From: JAVVFH01 sp032250585 | GTDB lineage: Bacteria; Pseudomonadota; Gammaproteobacteria; Xanthomonadales; SZUA-36 | Length of the DNA: 13,023 nt | Assembly (NCBI GenBank): GCA_032250585.1 | Contig: JAVVFH010000080.1 | Span: 1 to 13,023, forward strand | Direction of reading: 5' to 3' | In this document: piece after piece, positions 6,796-13,023 of the stretch | How the letters are laid out: each line of letters starts with the position of its first letter | Numbering within the stretch: position 1 is the first letter of the stretch | Translations under genes and position numbers: made by a program | Notes under the pieces: generated by a model | Database searches by the model: none | Seen by the model: only the letters and a program-made list of their open reading frames with translations | What the model was told of the DNA's origin: nothing

Positions 6796-8181
6796 ATGCA
6801 CATTCACATTCTGGGGGCTTGCGGGACGTTCATGGGGGGTATCGCCCTGCTCGCCAAACGGGCGGGGCATCGGGTTTCGGGCTCCGACCAGTCCACCTAC
6901 CCGCCCATGAGCAGCCAACTCGAAGCCGAAGGCATCGAGTTGTTCGAAGGCTATGCCGCCGAACAGCTCGACCCCGCACCCGATCTGGTCATCGTCGGCA
7001 ACGCGCTCAGCCGCGGCAATCCGGCCATCGAATACCTGCTGAACCAGGACATTCCCTATACGTCCGGCCCTCGCTGGCTGGGCGAAAACTACCTGCGCAA
7101 CAAGTCCGTCATTGCCGTGGCCGGCACCCACGGCAAGACCAGCACCGCGAGCATGCTGGCATGGATACTGGAAAGCGCGGGCGAGCCACCGGGCTTCCTG
7201 ATCGGCGGAGTGCCGACAAACTTTGGCCTGTCCGCACGCGACGGCGAACGCTTCTTCGTCGTCGAAGCGGATGAATACGACACCGCGTTCTTCGACAAGC
7301 GAGCGAAGTTCGTCCATTACCGGCCGGATGTGGCGATCCTGAACAACCTCGAATTCGACCACGCCGATATCTACGAGAACATCAAGGCAATCCAGACCCA
7401 GTTCCACCACCTGGTGCGAACCATTCCCGGCAAGGGCGTCATCATCAGCAACGGCCAGGACGCCAGGCTCGAAGCCGTGCTCGAAAAAGGCTGCTGGAGC
7501 GGGTTGCAGCGCTTTTCCCTCGAAGCGGGCTGCGACTGGCAGGTCGACCTGCTGAAGCCGGATGGCAGTGAACTCGCGTTCCACTTTGCCGGACAAGTCA
7601 TCGGAGCGCTGAGCTGGAAGCAGTTTGGACGACACAACGCGATGAATGCCTGCGCTGCGCTGGCGGCGGCCGTGGCCGCGGGCATCGAGCCGCACACCGC
7701 GCTTGCAGGGCTGGCGGGTTTCAAGGGCGTGAAGCGGCGCCTGGAAGTGATCGCCGACATCGGCGGCGTGCGGGTCTATGACGACTTCGCCCACCACCCC
7801 ACCGCCATCCGGCTCACCCTCGAAGGCCTGCGCAGGAACGTCGGCAACGCGCGCCTGTTCGTGGCACTCGAGCCGCGCAGCAATACCATGCGTTCCGGCG
7901 CGCACGTCGCGGAACTCGGACCGGCGCTGATCGCCGCCGACCGAGTCTGGCTGCTGGCGGGCGAGGGCATCGACTGGGATCCCAACGAAGCGCTGGCGCC
8001 GCTCGACGGGCGCGGCCGGGTCGTGACCCGCAGCGAGGACCTGATCACGCAGATGCTGGACAGGCTGCGGCCCGGCGACCACGTGGTGTTCATGAGCAAC
8101 GGGGCCTTCGACGCGGCACCGGCCCGTTTTTGCGAGCGCTTACCACAGCGCCTGTCCGAATCCCACGATGAACACCGTTGA
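6796..8181 (+). CDS. mpl: UDP-N-acetylmuramate:L-alanyl-gamma-D-glutamyl-meso-diaminopimelate ligase
   Basis: Murein recycling enzyme: joins recovered tripeptide (L-Ala-D-Glu-meso-DAP) directly to UDP-MurNAc using ATP, bypassing MurC, MurD and MurE. 461 residues, normal length. Seen: N-terminal Rossmann start HILGACGTFMGG (4-15), ATP P-loop AGTHGKTST (109-117), the family stretch EADEYDTAFFDKR (157-169), NNLEFDHAD (183-191), GRHNAMN (278-284), FKGVKRRLE (309-317) and DDFAHHPT (329-336). The GACGTFMGG start and the FFDKR stretch separate it from MurC. The start at 6796 has AAGGG 4 nt upstream. Presence of Mpl implies DAP-type peptidoglycan and a recycling route. Its last 14 bp overlap the start of the LON-domain gene, which indicates translational coupling. 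Confidence 0.96.
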   Translation: MHIHILGACGTFMGGIALLAKRAGHRVSGSDQSTYPPMSSQLEAEGIELFEGYAAEQLDPAPDLVIVGNALSRGNPAIEYLLNQDIPYTSGPRWLGENYLRNKSVIAVAGTHGKTSTASMLAWILESAGEPPGFLIGGVPTNFGLSARDGERFFVVEADEYDTAFFDKRAKFVHYRPDVAILNNLEFDHADIYENIKAIQTQFHHLVRTIPGKGVIISNGQDARLEAVLEKGCWSGLQRFSLEAGCDWQVDLLKPDGSELAFHFAGQVIGALSWKQFGRHNAMNACAALAAAVAAGIEPHTALAGLAGFKGVKRRLEVIADIGGVRVYDDFAHHPTAIRLTLEGLRRNVGNARLFVALEPRSNTMRSGAHVAELGPALIAADRVWLLAGEGIDWDPNEALAPLDGRGRVVTRSEDLITQMLDRLRPGDHVVFMSNGAFDAAPARFCERLPQRLSESHDEHR

Positions 8182-8758
8182 AATCCCGCTGTTTCCACTG
8201 CGCAGCGTGCTGTTTCCGGGCGCGCACCTGTCCTTGCGGATCTTCGAGCAGCGTTACCTGCAAATGATCCGGGACTGCGCCCGCAACGACAGCGGCTTTG
8301 GCGTCTGTTTGATTCGCGAGGGCGAAGAGGCCATCACAGCCGTGAAACCGGTCGAGATCGGCACCCATGCACGGATCGTCGACTGGTACACCCTGGAAGA
8401 CGGCCTGCTCGGCATTTCCGCCGTCGGCACGGTCCGCTTCATCACCGAACGGATTGCAACGAATGCGGACGGCCTGCTGGTCGGCCGGGTCAGGATCATA
8501 CCCGAACCGGACGGCTGCCCGGTGCCGGCAAAATATGCCATCCTCTCCGCGGTGCTCGAGCGTTTCATGGACAAGCTGGGGCACCTGTACGCGGACCACA
8601 CACCGGAACGTCTGCAGGATGCGCCGTGGGTTGGTTACCGCCTGGCCGAACTGCTGCCGCTGACTGGCATCGAGAAACAGCATTTGCTGGAACTCTCGGA
8701 CCCGATCGAGCGACTGCAAAGCCTGCTGGACGTGATGCCGCGATTTCAGTCGGACTGA
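8168..8758 (+). CDS. Stand-alone LON substrate-binding-domain protein
   Basis: 196 residues made only of the N-terminal domain of Lon protease. Seen: IPLFPLRSVLFPG (6-18), IFEQRY (25-30) and GFGV (43-46), then the C-terminal helical part (about 121-190). The AAA+ module and the Ser-Lys protease domain are absent, so it cannot degrade proteins itself; in this family the domain is thought to bind protein or peptide partners. The role is unknown. It begins inside the end of mpl (ATG at 8168, mpl stop at 8181) with no clear ribosome site, so it probably depends on mpl translation. Its own 3' end overlaps the convergent DedA-type gene by 13 bp, so no conventional terminator fits between them. Confidence 0.92.
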   Translation: MNTVEIPLFPLRSVLFPGAHLSLRIFEQRYLQMIRDCARNDSGFGVCLIREGEEAITAVKPVEIGTHARIVDWYTLEDGLLGISAVGTVRFITERIATNADGLLVGRVRIIPEPDGCPVPAKYAILSAVLERFMDKLGHLYADHTPERLQDAPWVGYRLAELLPLTGIEKQHLLELSDPIERLQSLLDVMPRFQSD

Positions 8759-10758
8759 GTTCCGTGTCTTTCGCTGGCGAGCGGCTCACGGATCAGCAGC
8801 AAGCCGTCCGCCACCATTTTCTGGTCCAGCCCAATAAGCTCGCTGCGTAAACGCTCAAGCTGGTCCGGCTCGAGCGGGGTGGCTTTCCAATAGCTGAAAA
8901 TTCCTAGCCGCTGTACCAGGGCTTCGGCGGAAATCTGCCCCAGGTAAAGCACGCGTTCGTCCGGCAGCAGACGGATGCCTGAATCCCACATCCGCAGCGT
9001 TTTCAAACGACCCGGGCGGTCACCCGCCTTGCGCAGCAGCAGGGCTTCTGACTGGCCTTCATAGGCCCGGCCCAGCAGGGGCAGGGAGGCCTCGTCGGGC
9101 GATGGATTGAGTGCCTGCAGAATCCACCGCCAGTCCGGCTCGGTAACTTCCACCCAACCGGCGTCCTGCAGGGCCGTGGCGACCCGTTGTGTATCCACCG
9201 CCAGCTGGGCATTGAAGCGTCGCGACACGACCGAAATCAACGGCGCGCGCTCCTCAGGCAGCTCCTGCCAGCGGCGCGCCCACCACGCCTCGGCGGCCAT
9301 TTCCTTCACGACGGTGGGCTGCCGCAGGGCCGCGAGATCCTCGCTGCTGTGCTCATTGATCTGCCAGGCCGACAACACCAGGAACGAGCCGTAAAAAATC
9401 AGGCTGGCGATGGCGCCGGAGAAAGACCGCTGGGCACGCTGCCGGTAAGCGATACCCACCACGGCCGCCCAAGCCACGCCCATCGCGATACCCATCAGCG
9501 CGCCGCTCAGCCACTCCATACCGAGGTAAAGGCGCGCCAGCGCAATCAGCGCCAGCACCAGTGCCGCCACGAGATAAGGCCACTGACGGTGCCGGCGCTG
9601 AATTTCAATAGCCACCATGACCGCAAAAAACGTCAACGCCACGGTCGTCAGGTTCATCGCAGCACTCGGGCTGCGCAGGGTCTCGTCGCCCAGTTCCAGG
9701 ACTTCCGGCGTCGTTCTCAAGCTCCAGGACAGCAACAAGTGCAAAAGGCCGCCGCCACCGATGGCCACCAGCCAATGAGCCGCGGCGTTCCAAAGTCCGG
9801 CACTCAGCAGCCAGAGCAACAGCGCAACCGCGGAAAACAGAGGCACCGGCCAGCGGGAAAGCTCGGAAACGGCCACCATGAACGGATCGGCCAGGTGGTT
9901 GCGCAGCGACCGCGCCGTTTCCGCGGCCGCCTGGTCGAGAGCCTGCGGCTGCGCCGCGAACGGCGACAGGAAAAGGAGCATGATCAGGCCCCAGAAAATC
10001 ACCACCAGCAGAATGCCCATCATCGTGATCGACAGGACCTCCGGCCGCGAAGGATCCAGCAATGGTCCGGCCACGCGACCCAGCAGCGGATGACGGCGAC
10101 TCCAGCGAATGGCGTGGCGCAGCCAGCGCGCGGAGCGGCTGGCCAAGGGTTCATAGGCGGCGCGAATGATCCACCAGGTCAGCCACAGCGAGGCGAGACC
10201 AATCACCAGCATCACAGTCAGCCGCCCGGTGTATTCGGAGGCGACCTCCAGCGAGGCGCCGAACAGCATTCCGGGCAGCAGGAAGAACGGTGCCCAGCTG
10301 ACGCAGGCCGCCATATCGACCGCCAGAAAGCGCGACGGACTCATGCCCATCATTCCCGCCACCGACGGAATGATGGGCCGCAGCGGACCGATGAATCGTC
10401 CCGCCACCACGCTTTTTGCGCCGTGCAGTTGAAAAAAGCGGCTGCCGCGCTGCATGAAACCGGGATAGCGGGAAAACGGCCAGATATCCAGCAGGTGACC
10501 GCCGTAACGATGCCCCAGCGCATAGCTCACCGAGTCGCCGAGAAAGGCGCCGGCCGACGCCGCCAGCCAAACAGGCAGGAGCTCGAAAAAGCCGAGTCCG
10601 ATCAGCGTTCCAACACCGAACAACAGCACGATCCCGGGCAGCAGCAGCCCGACCAGCGCCAGGGATTCGAAAAACGCGACCAGGAAGACGATTCCGAAGC
10701 CCCAGCCAGGCTCGGCCCGAAGCCAGTCCAGCAAGTCCTGAGTCCATGCAACGTCCAC
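8746..10758 (-). CDS. DedA-PAP2-LssY_C fusion membrane protein with degenerate phosphatase site
   Basis: 670-residue inner-membrane protein with three parts. Residues about 1-200 are a DedA/SNARE-associated domain: FFESLALVGLLLPG (29-42) and GRFIGPLRPIIPSVAG (120-135) contain the conserved Glu and Arg residues. DedA proteins flip or carry lipids, including undecaprenyl phosphate. Residues about 286-440 align with a PAP2 phosphatase, but the motifs are broken: SPSAAMN (363-369) stands where PSGH is expected, and ARLYLGMEWLSGAL (408-421) where SRLYLGxHWLSDVL is expected, so both catalytic histidines and the Asp are lost. Residues about 482-660 are a soluble LssY-type C-terminal domain. The GTG at 10758 is the only plausible start: an in-frame TGA lies a short way upstream and no other initiator stands between. 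It overlaps the convergent LON gene by 13 bp. Likely role: lipid carrier handling or transport rather than dephosphorylation. Confidence 0.88.
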   Translation of the reverse strand: MDVAWTQDLLDWLRAEPGWGFGIVFLVAFFESLALVGLLLPGIVLLFGVGTLIGLGFFELLPVWLAASAGAFLGDSVSYALGHRYGGHLLDIWPFSRYPGFMQRGSRFFQLHGAKSVVAGRFIGPLRPIIPSVAGMMGMSPSRFLAVDMAACVSWAPFFLLPGMLFGASLEVASEYTGRLTVMLVIGLASLWLTWWIIRAAYEPLASRSARWLRHAIRWSRRHPLLGRVAGPLLDPSRPEVLSITMMGILLVVIFWGLIMLLFLSPFAAQPQALDQAAAETARSLRNHLADPFMVAVSELSRWPVPLFSAVALLLWLLSAGLWNAAAHWLVAIGGGGLLHLLLSWSLRTTPEVLELGDETLRSPSAAMNLTTVALTFFAVMVAIEIQRRHRQWPYLVAALVLALIALARLYLGMEWLSGALMGIAMGVAWAAVVGIAYRQRAQRSFSGAIASLIFYGSFLVLSAWQINEHSSEDLAALRQPTVVKEMAAEAWWARRWQELPEERAPLISVVSRRFNAQLAVDTQRVATALQDAGWVEVTEPDWRWILQALNPSPDEASLPLLGRAYEGQSEALLLRKAGDRPGRLKTLRMWDSGIRLLPDERVLYLGQISAEALVQRLGIFSYWKATPLEPDQLERLRSELIGLDQKMVADGLLLIREPLASERHGTQSD

Positions 10759-10940
10759 CTCAGCCCACCATCCTGCGCGTGGTGTTCACGCCGTCAGGCG
10801 GAAAAATGACCGGGTTCAGAAGGGTATGGCTGCATGCGAGCCACCGCGCATTGCTCATCGTTCATCCGGGTTCACCGAATCGGATTGCTCGCTCTTTAAT
10901 GGGCATTTTTTCGGACACAACCGCCGGGGCCACCGGGTGT
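10759..10940 (-). other. Intergenic region between hemL and the DedA-type gene
   Basis: 182 bp with no convincing gene. It must hold the hemL 3' end and probably the DedA-type promoter (minus strand), but no good -35/-10 pair was found; TTGTGT with a poor TAAAGA 16 bp away is the best. A weak plus-strand hairpin TGCTC (10886-10890) / GGGCA (10901-10905) precedes T6 (10906-10911); no plus-strand gene ends nearby, so it is probably chance. CCGGGTTCA occurs twice as a direct repeat (10810-10818, 10866-10874). No clear minus-strand terminator after hemL. Confidence 0.4.
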
Positions 10941-12221
10941 TCACAGCGTCGCAAACGACTCACGGGCCGCCGCGATGGTCGTTGCGATGTGTTCAGGGCT
11001 GTGAGCCGAAGAAACGAAACCGGCTTCGAAAGCCGAAGGTGCCAGGTACACGCCGCGCTCCAGCATACGGTGAAAGAACGCCTGGAACGCCTCGCCGTCA
11101 CACTGCCCCACCTGGTCAAAATTGATCACCCGACCGGCGTCGGTGAAAAACAGCCCGAACATGCCGCCGACCTGGGTGGTTACGACCGGCACACCGGCTT
11201 CTCCGGCGGCCTGGCGCAGGCCATTGACCAACTCGGCGGTCCGAGACGACAGGTTCTCGAAAAAACCGTTCCGGCTGATCAGGGCGAGATTCGCCAGGCC
11301 CGCCGCCATCGCCACCGGGTTGCCGGACAGCGTGCCGGCCTGGTAGACCGGGCCACTGGGCGCTACACGTTCCATGTATTCGCGTTTGCCGCCGAAAGCG
11401 CCGACCGGCATCCCGCCGCCGATCACCTTGCCGAAGGTCGACAGATCGGGCATCACCCCATACAGGCTCTGCGCCCCGCCCAGTGCGACGCGAAAACCGG
11501 TCATCACCTCATCGAAGATCAGCAGGCAGCCGTGCTCGTCGCAGGCCGCGCGCAAGCCCTGCAGGTACCCCTCCACCGGTGGTATGCAGTTCATGTTGCC
11601 GGCGACCGGCTCCACGATGATCGCGGCGATTTCGTGACCGTGAGCGGCCAGGCATTCCCGGACCGCGGCGAGATCGTTATAGGGCAGTGTCATTGTGAGG
11701 TCAGCAGTGGCTTTTGGAACGCCCGGCGAGTTCGGCACGCCGAGCGTCAGGGCCCCGCTGCCGGCCTTGACCAGGAAGCTGTCCGCGTGACCGTGATAAC
11801 AGCCATCGAACTTGAGCAGCACGTCGCGGCCGGTGGCGGCCCGCGCAACGCGGATTGCGCTCATGGTCGCCTCCGTTCCGGAATTGACCATGCGGACCAT
11901 GTCCAGCGCCGGCACGATCGCACAGAGGCGCTCGGCCATTTCGACTTCCGCCTCGCAGGGCGCACCAAAACTCAGCCCTTTGCCGGCCGCCTCGCGCACC
12001 GCGGCGACGATCTCAGGATGGGCATGCCCGGTGATCATCGGGCCCCATGAGCCCACATAATCGATGTAGGAACGGCCCTCGACGTCATACAGGAACGCAC
12101 CCTTGGCGCGTTCGAAAAACACCGGGTCACCACCGACGCCGTTGAAAGCGCGAACCGGCGAATTCACGCCGCCTGGAATGCAAACGCGCGCGCGGCGCAG
12201 GAGTTCTCTGTTGTCGCTCAT
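10941..12221 (-). CDS. hemL: Glutamate-1-semialdehyde 2,1-aminomutase
   Basis: PLP enzyme of the C5 haem pathway; turns glutamate-1-semialdehyde into 5-aminolaevulinate in the cytoplasm. 426 residues, the usual length. Seen: IPGGVNSPVRAF near the N-terminus, NSGTEATMSA (113-122), YHGHAD (142-147), the PLP-binding IFDEVMTGFR (Asp about 237), and the Schiff-base lysine K265 in FGKVIGGGMP, at the same number as in the E. coli enzyme. The ATG at 12221 is chosen because AGAGAGG ends 4 nt upstream and the protein then begins MSDNRELL as in relatives; the frame stays open to 12284 without family-like sequence. It diverges from the rubredoxin gene. In Pseudomonas-like genomes thiamine genes often sit between these two; none is present here. 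Confidence 0.97.
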   Translation of the reverse strand: MSDNRELLRRARVCIPGGVNSPVRAFNGVGGDPVFFERAKGAFLYDVEGRSYIDYVGSWGPMITGHAHPEIVAAVREAAGKGLSFGAPCEAEVEMAERLCAIVPALDMVRMVNSGTEATMSAIRVARAATGRDVLLKFDGCYHGHADSFLVKAGSGALTLGVPNSPGVPKATADLTMTLPYNDLAAVRECLAAHGHEIAAIIVEPVAGNMNCIPPVEGYLQGLRAACDEHGCLLIFDEVMTGFRVALGGAQSLYGVMPDLSTFGKVIGGGMPVGAFGGKREYMERVAPSGPVYQAGTLSGNPVAMAAGLANLALISRNGFFENLSSRTAELVNGLRQAAGEAGVPVVTTQVGGMFGLFFTDAGRVINFDQVGQCDGEAFQAFFHRMLERGVYLAPSAFEAGFVSSAHSPEHIATTIAAARESFATL

Positions 12222-12349
12222 GGTTCCTCTCTTTACCGTTTTCACGAATGACCGGCGGACCGACCGCCGCTGACGTATCACCATTCTAACGGTTTATTGC
12301 ACCGGTCGGTCATGGCACACTACACCACCTTTTGGGACAGGTAATCACA
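12222..12349. promoter_or_regulatory. Divergent hemL/rubredoxin control region with inverted repeat
   Basis: 128 bp between divergent starts. For hemL, minus-strand TAGAAT at 12288-12283 is a 5/6 -10 match without a clear -35. For rubredoxin, TTGCAC (12297-12302) and TACACC (12321-12326) form a weak pair with an 18-bp spacer. GACCGACCG at 12258-12266 and its exact inverse CGGTCGGTC at 12303-12311 flank the hemL -10; the second copy lies in the rubredoxin candidate spacer. A further inverted pair CGGCGG (12253-12258) / CCGCCG (12264-12269) overlaps the first copy. This could be an operator, but the hexamers and repeat are only moderate evidence. Confidence 0.4.
12226..12232 (-). promoter_or_regulatory. 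Ribosome binding site of hemL that fixes its start
   Basis: Minus-strand AGAGAGG ends 4 nt before the ATG at 12221. No comparable site precedes the earlier in-frame start at 12284. Confidence 0.8.
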
Positions 12350-12529
12350 GTGAGCGAAAACAATTATCGAGCCTGGATGTGCATCATCTGCGGCTGGGTC
12401 TACGAGGAAGAGCACGGCGCGCCGGAAGAGGGGCTCGCGCCCGGAACGCGCTGGGAAGACGTGCCGGAAGATTGGGTTTGCCCCGATTGCGGCGCCGGCA
12501 AGGAAGACTTCGAGATGATCGAGATCTGA
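12350..12529 (+). CDS. rubA: Rubredoxin
   Basis: 59-residue one-iron electron carrier of the cytoplasm. The two cysteine pairs that hold the iron are MCIICGWVY and VCPDCGAGKEDF, with the conserved Asp/Glu-rich middle and the GxxWEDxPEDW stretch between them. This single-domain, acidic form matches rubredoxins that feed electrons to alkane hydroxylases or to oxygen/peroxide-detoxifying reductases; no partner is in the window, so the role is open. I chose the GTG at 12350 because AGG lies 8 nt upstream and the protein then has normal rubredoxin length; an in-frame TTG at 12332 would add six residues. It is followed by a short hairpin plus T7 and is probably monocistronic. Confidence 0.93.
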   Translation: MSENNYRAWMCIICGWVYEEEHGAPEEGLAPGTRWEDVPEDWVCPDCGAGKEDFEMIEI

Positions 12530-12535
12530 AAAAAC

Positions 12536-12556
12536 GGCCGCAGGCCCGCTTTTTTT
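12536..12556 (+). terminator. Intrinsic terminator after rubredoxin
   Basis: GGCC (12536-12539), loop GCA, GGCC (12543-12546), then CGC and T7 at 12550-12556, seven bases after the stop codon. The stem is short but all G-C, and the T-run is strong. Confidence 0.65.
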
Positions 12557-12595
12557 GATATGCCGTGTATATTCAGAAAGGTCGATTCGTTATGG

Positions 12596-12618
12596 TAGTG
12601 GCCTGTTACAGGCCACTA
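12596..12618. repeat. Perfect 10-bp-stem hairpin next to the insertion site
   Basis: TAGTGGCCTG (12596-12605), loop TTA, CAGGCCACTA (12609-12618). It has no T-run, so it is not a classic terminator. It may be a small palindromic repeat or a protein-binding site. Its right arm runs into the left CTAG flank of the element at 12620-12861, so the element appears to have inserted exactly at its base. Confidence 0.75.
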
Positions 12619-12619
12619 G

Positions 12620-12638
12620 CCCGCATAATTCACCAAGG
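12620..12638 (+). repeat. Left terminal inverted repeat
   Basis: CCCGCATAATTCACCAAGG. Matches the reverse complement of 12843-12861 at 18 of 19 positions (C against T at position 14). Confidence 0.85.
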
Positions 12639-12842
12639 CGGATCGAAAATTGAGATTTTGTAATAATATACAATGCACTACGGGACTTTTGCCGGAATTT
12701 CCCCGGTTACACTTTGTCCTATCCGGTTTTACACCGCATCTGACTTCACATTTTGGCAAATCCTCCTCGAACCATAGCTATTGCTATGATTCTTCGAACG
12801 ATTCACCAAACTGTTTCGCCAGCTACGCTGTAAACTCCGGAT

Positions 12843-12861
12843 CCTTGATGAATTATGCGGG
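12843..12861 (-). repeat. Right terminal inverted repeat
   Basis: CCTTGATGAATTATGCGGG on the plus strand, the inverse of 12620-12638 with one mismatch. It lies 57 bp before the PspC-domain start, so the element forms the immediate upstream region of that gene. Confidence 0.85.
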
Positions 12862-12917
12862 CTAGCCGGGAACACCGTCTTCACGACACGGCAACCCGCC
12901 GCTTCGGAGCGTGAACG

Positions 12918-13023
12918 ATGAACGAACAGGGTGGAATCAAGCGCTACAAAAGCGAAGCCATGATCGGCGGCGTCTGCGCCGGCTTCGCGCGCCATTTCGG
13001 CTGGTCGGTCACCGGCACACGCG
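12918..13023 (+). CDS. PspC-domain protein, N-terminal part only
   Basis: The first 35 codons before the window ends. After a short polar start (MNEQGGIKRYK) comes SEAMIGGVCAGFARHFGWS, which fits the start of the PspC domain (consensus-like GVCaGlA.yfg), the small domain of phage-shock protein C that normally continues into a membrane helix. PspC-type proteins sit in the inner membrane and take part in envelope stress sensing. The ATG at 12918 has GGAG 8 nt upstream. No psp neighbours are seen in the window. The length and further domains are unknown because the gene runs off the end. Confidence 0.8.
   Translation, partial: MNEQGGIKRYKSEAMIGGVCAGFARHFGWSVTGTR

Larger units (their letters stand above)
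12616..12865. mobile_element. MITE-like non-autonomous insertion with CTAG flanks
   Basis: A 242-bp segment (12620-12861) bounded by 19-bp terminal inverted repeats with 18 matches, and by CTAG at 12616-12619 and 12862-12865, which reads as a 4-bp target duplication (CTAG is itself a palindrome, so this is weaker proof than usual). The interior is AT-richer than the surrounding genes, has no coherent coding frame, and contains an imperfect hairpin (CATAGC 12773-12778 / GCTATG 12783-12788, extended by GAA/TTC after one mismatch). Removing the element and one CTAG rejoins the hairpin base to CCGGGAACACC. A transposase must act in trans; CTAG targets are known for some IS families such as IS5, but the family cannot be named from the sequence alone. 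It could alternatively be an internally deleted IS remnant. Confidence 0.7.
12530..12917. other. 388-bp gap without a gene: terminator, hairpin, MITE, PspC leader
   Basis: From left to right: rubredoxin terminator (to 12556), 39 bp of unassigned AT-rich sequence, the hairpin at 12596-12618, the MITE-like element with flanks (12616-12865), and 52 bp of leader before the PspC-domain ATG. I found no convincing promoter in the last 52 bp, so a promoter for that gene may lie inside the element or have been pushed upstream by it. A 71-codon open frame at 12650-12865 crosses the right repeat and shows no protein-like composition. Confidence 0.7.

Noticed and set aside
6688..8082. 464-codon open frame on the minus strand
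   Set aside because: Antisense to mpl, which has all family motifs in the other frame; no recognisable domain.
9187..10809. 540-codon open frame on the plus strand
   Set aside because: It lies wholly antisense to the well-supported DedA-PAP2-LssY_C gene. Its composition (Arg, Gln, His, Pro rich, no hydrophobic core) is what the complement of a GC-rich membrane-protein gene gives.
10886..10911. Hairpin plus T6 on the plus strand in the hemL/DedA gap
   Set aside because: Five-base stem with a G-T pair and a ten-base loop, and no plus-strand gene ends there.
12332..12349. Longer rubredoxin start at TTG 12332
   Set aside because: It adds six residues unlike other rubredoxins and would cover the ribosome site of the GTG at 12350.
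12650..12674. Possible promoter inside the left half of the MITE (TTGAGA with TATACA/TACAAT)
   Set aside because: The spacers are 11-13 bp, too short for sigma-70, and the hexamers are what AT-rich sequence gives by chance.
1..13023. CRISPR array, tRNA, toxin-antitoxin pair, prophage or defence genes
   Set aside because: No regularly spaced direct repeats, no tRNA-like fold and no such protein families were seen; all sizeable gaps were read on both strands.

Overview
The window is an ordinary-looking, GC-rich stretch of bacterial chromosome with dense, short-spaced genes. The mix of genes points to a gammaproteobacterium, most likely near the Xanthomonadales (Lysobacterales). It has mpl (murein tripeptide recycling), a short adenylate kinase without the zinc-LID insertion, and a pyrophosphate-dependent phosphofructokinase of the type I associate with Xanthomonas. 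It also has a bacterial proton-pumping pyrophosphatase and a hemL/rubredoxin divergent pair. The taxonomic placement is inferred from remembered family resemblance, not from a search.

Layout. Positions 1-2056 (+) hold the 3' part of an M20/CPG2-type metallopeptidase whose stop overlaps the start of a BioD/DUF1611-like P-loop protein of unknown role. A perfect hairpin at 2063-2083 serves as terminator in both directions. Positions 2119-5562 (-) hold pfp followed by hppA, an energy module based on pyrophosphate: PFP makes or uses PPi at the fructose-6-phosphate step, and HppA couples PPi to the proton gradient. Divergent from pfp, 5659-8758 (+) hold adk, an unknown four-to-five-helix membrane protein, mpl and a stand-alone LON substrate-binding-domain protein, probably one transcription unit (the last two genes overlap by 14 bp). 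Running into it from the other side, 10758-8746 (-) is a three-part membrane protein, DedA + PAP2 + LssY_C, whose PAP2 part has lost its catalytic residues. Positions 12221-10941 (-) are hemL, divergent from a small rubredoxin gene at 12350-12529 (+).

The 388-bp gap 12530-12917 is the only accessory-looking part. It holds a rubredoxin terminator, a perfect 10-bp-stem hairpin, and a 242-bp element with 19-bp terminal inverted repeats (18/19 matches) flanked by CTAG on both sides. It has no transposase and is best read as a MITE-type non-autonomous insertion. The window ends inside the first 35 codons of a PspC-domain gene.

No CRISPR, phage, toxin-antitoxin, tRNA or rRNA sequence was seen, and no clearly new multi-gene system. 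The best leads are the MITE-like element, the apparently dead PAP2 domain, the uncharacterised P-loop/M20 pair, and an unusual active-site glycine in the phosphofructokinase.
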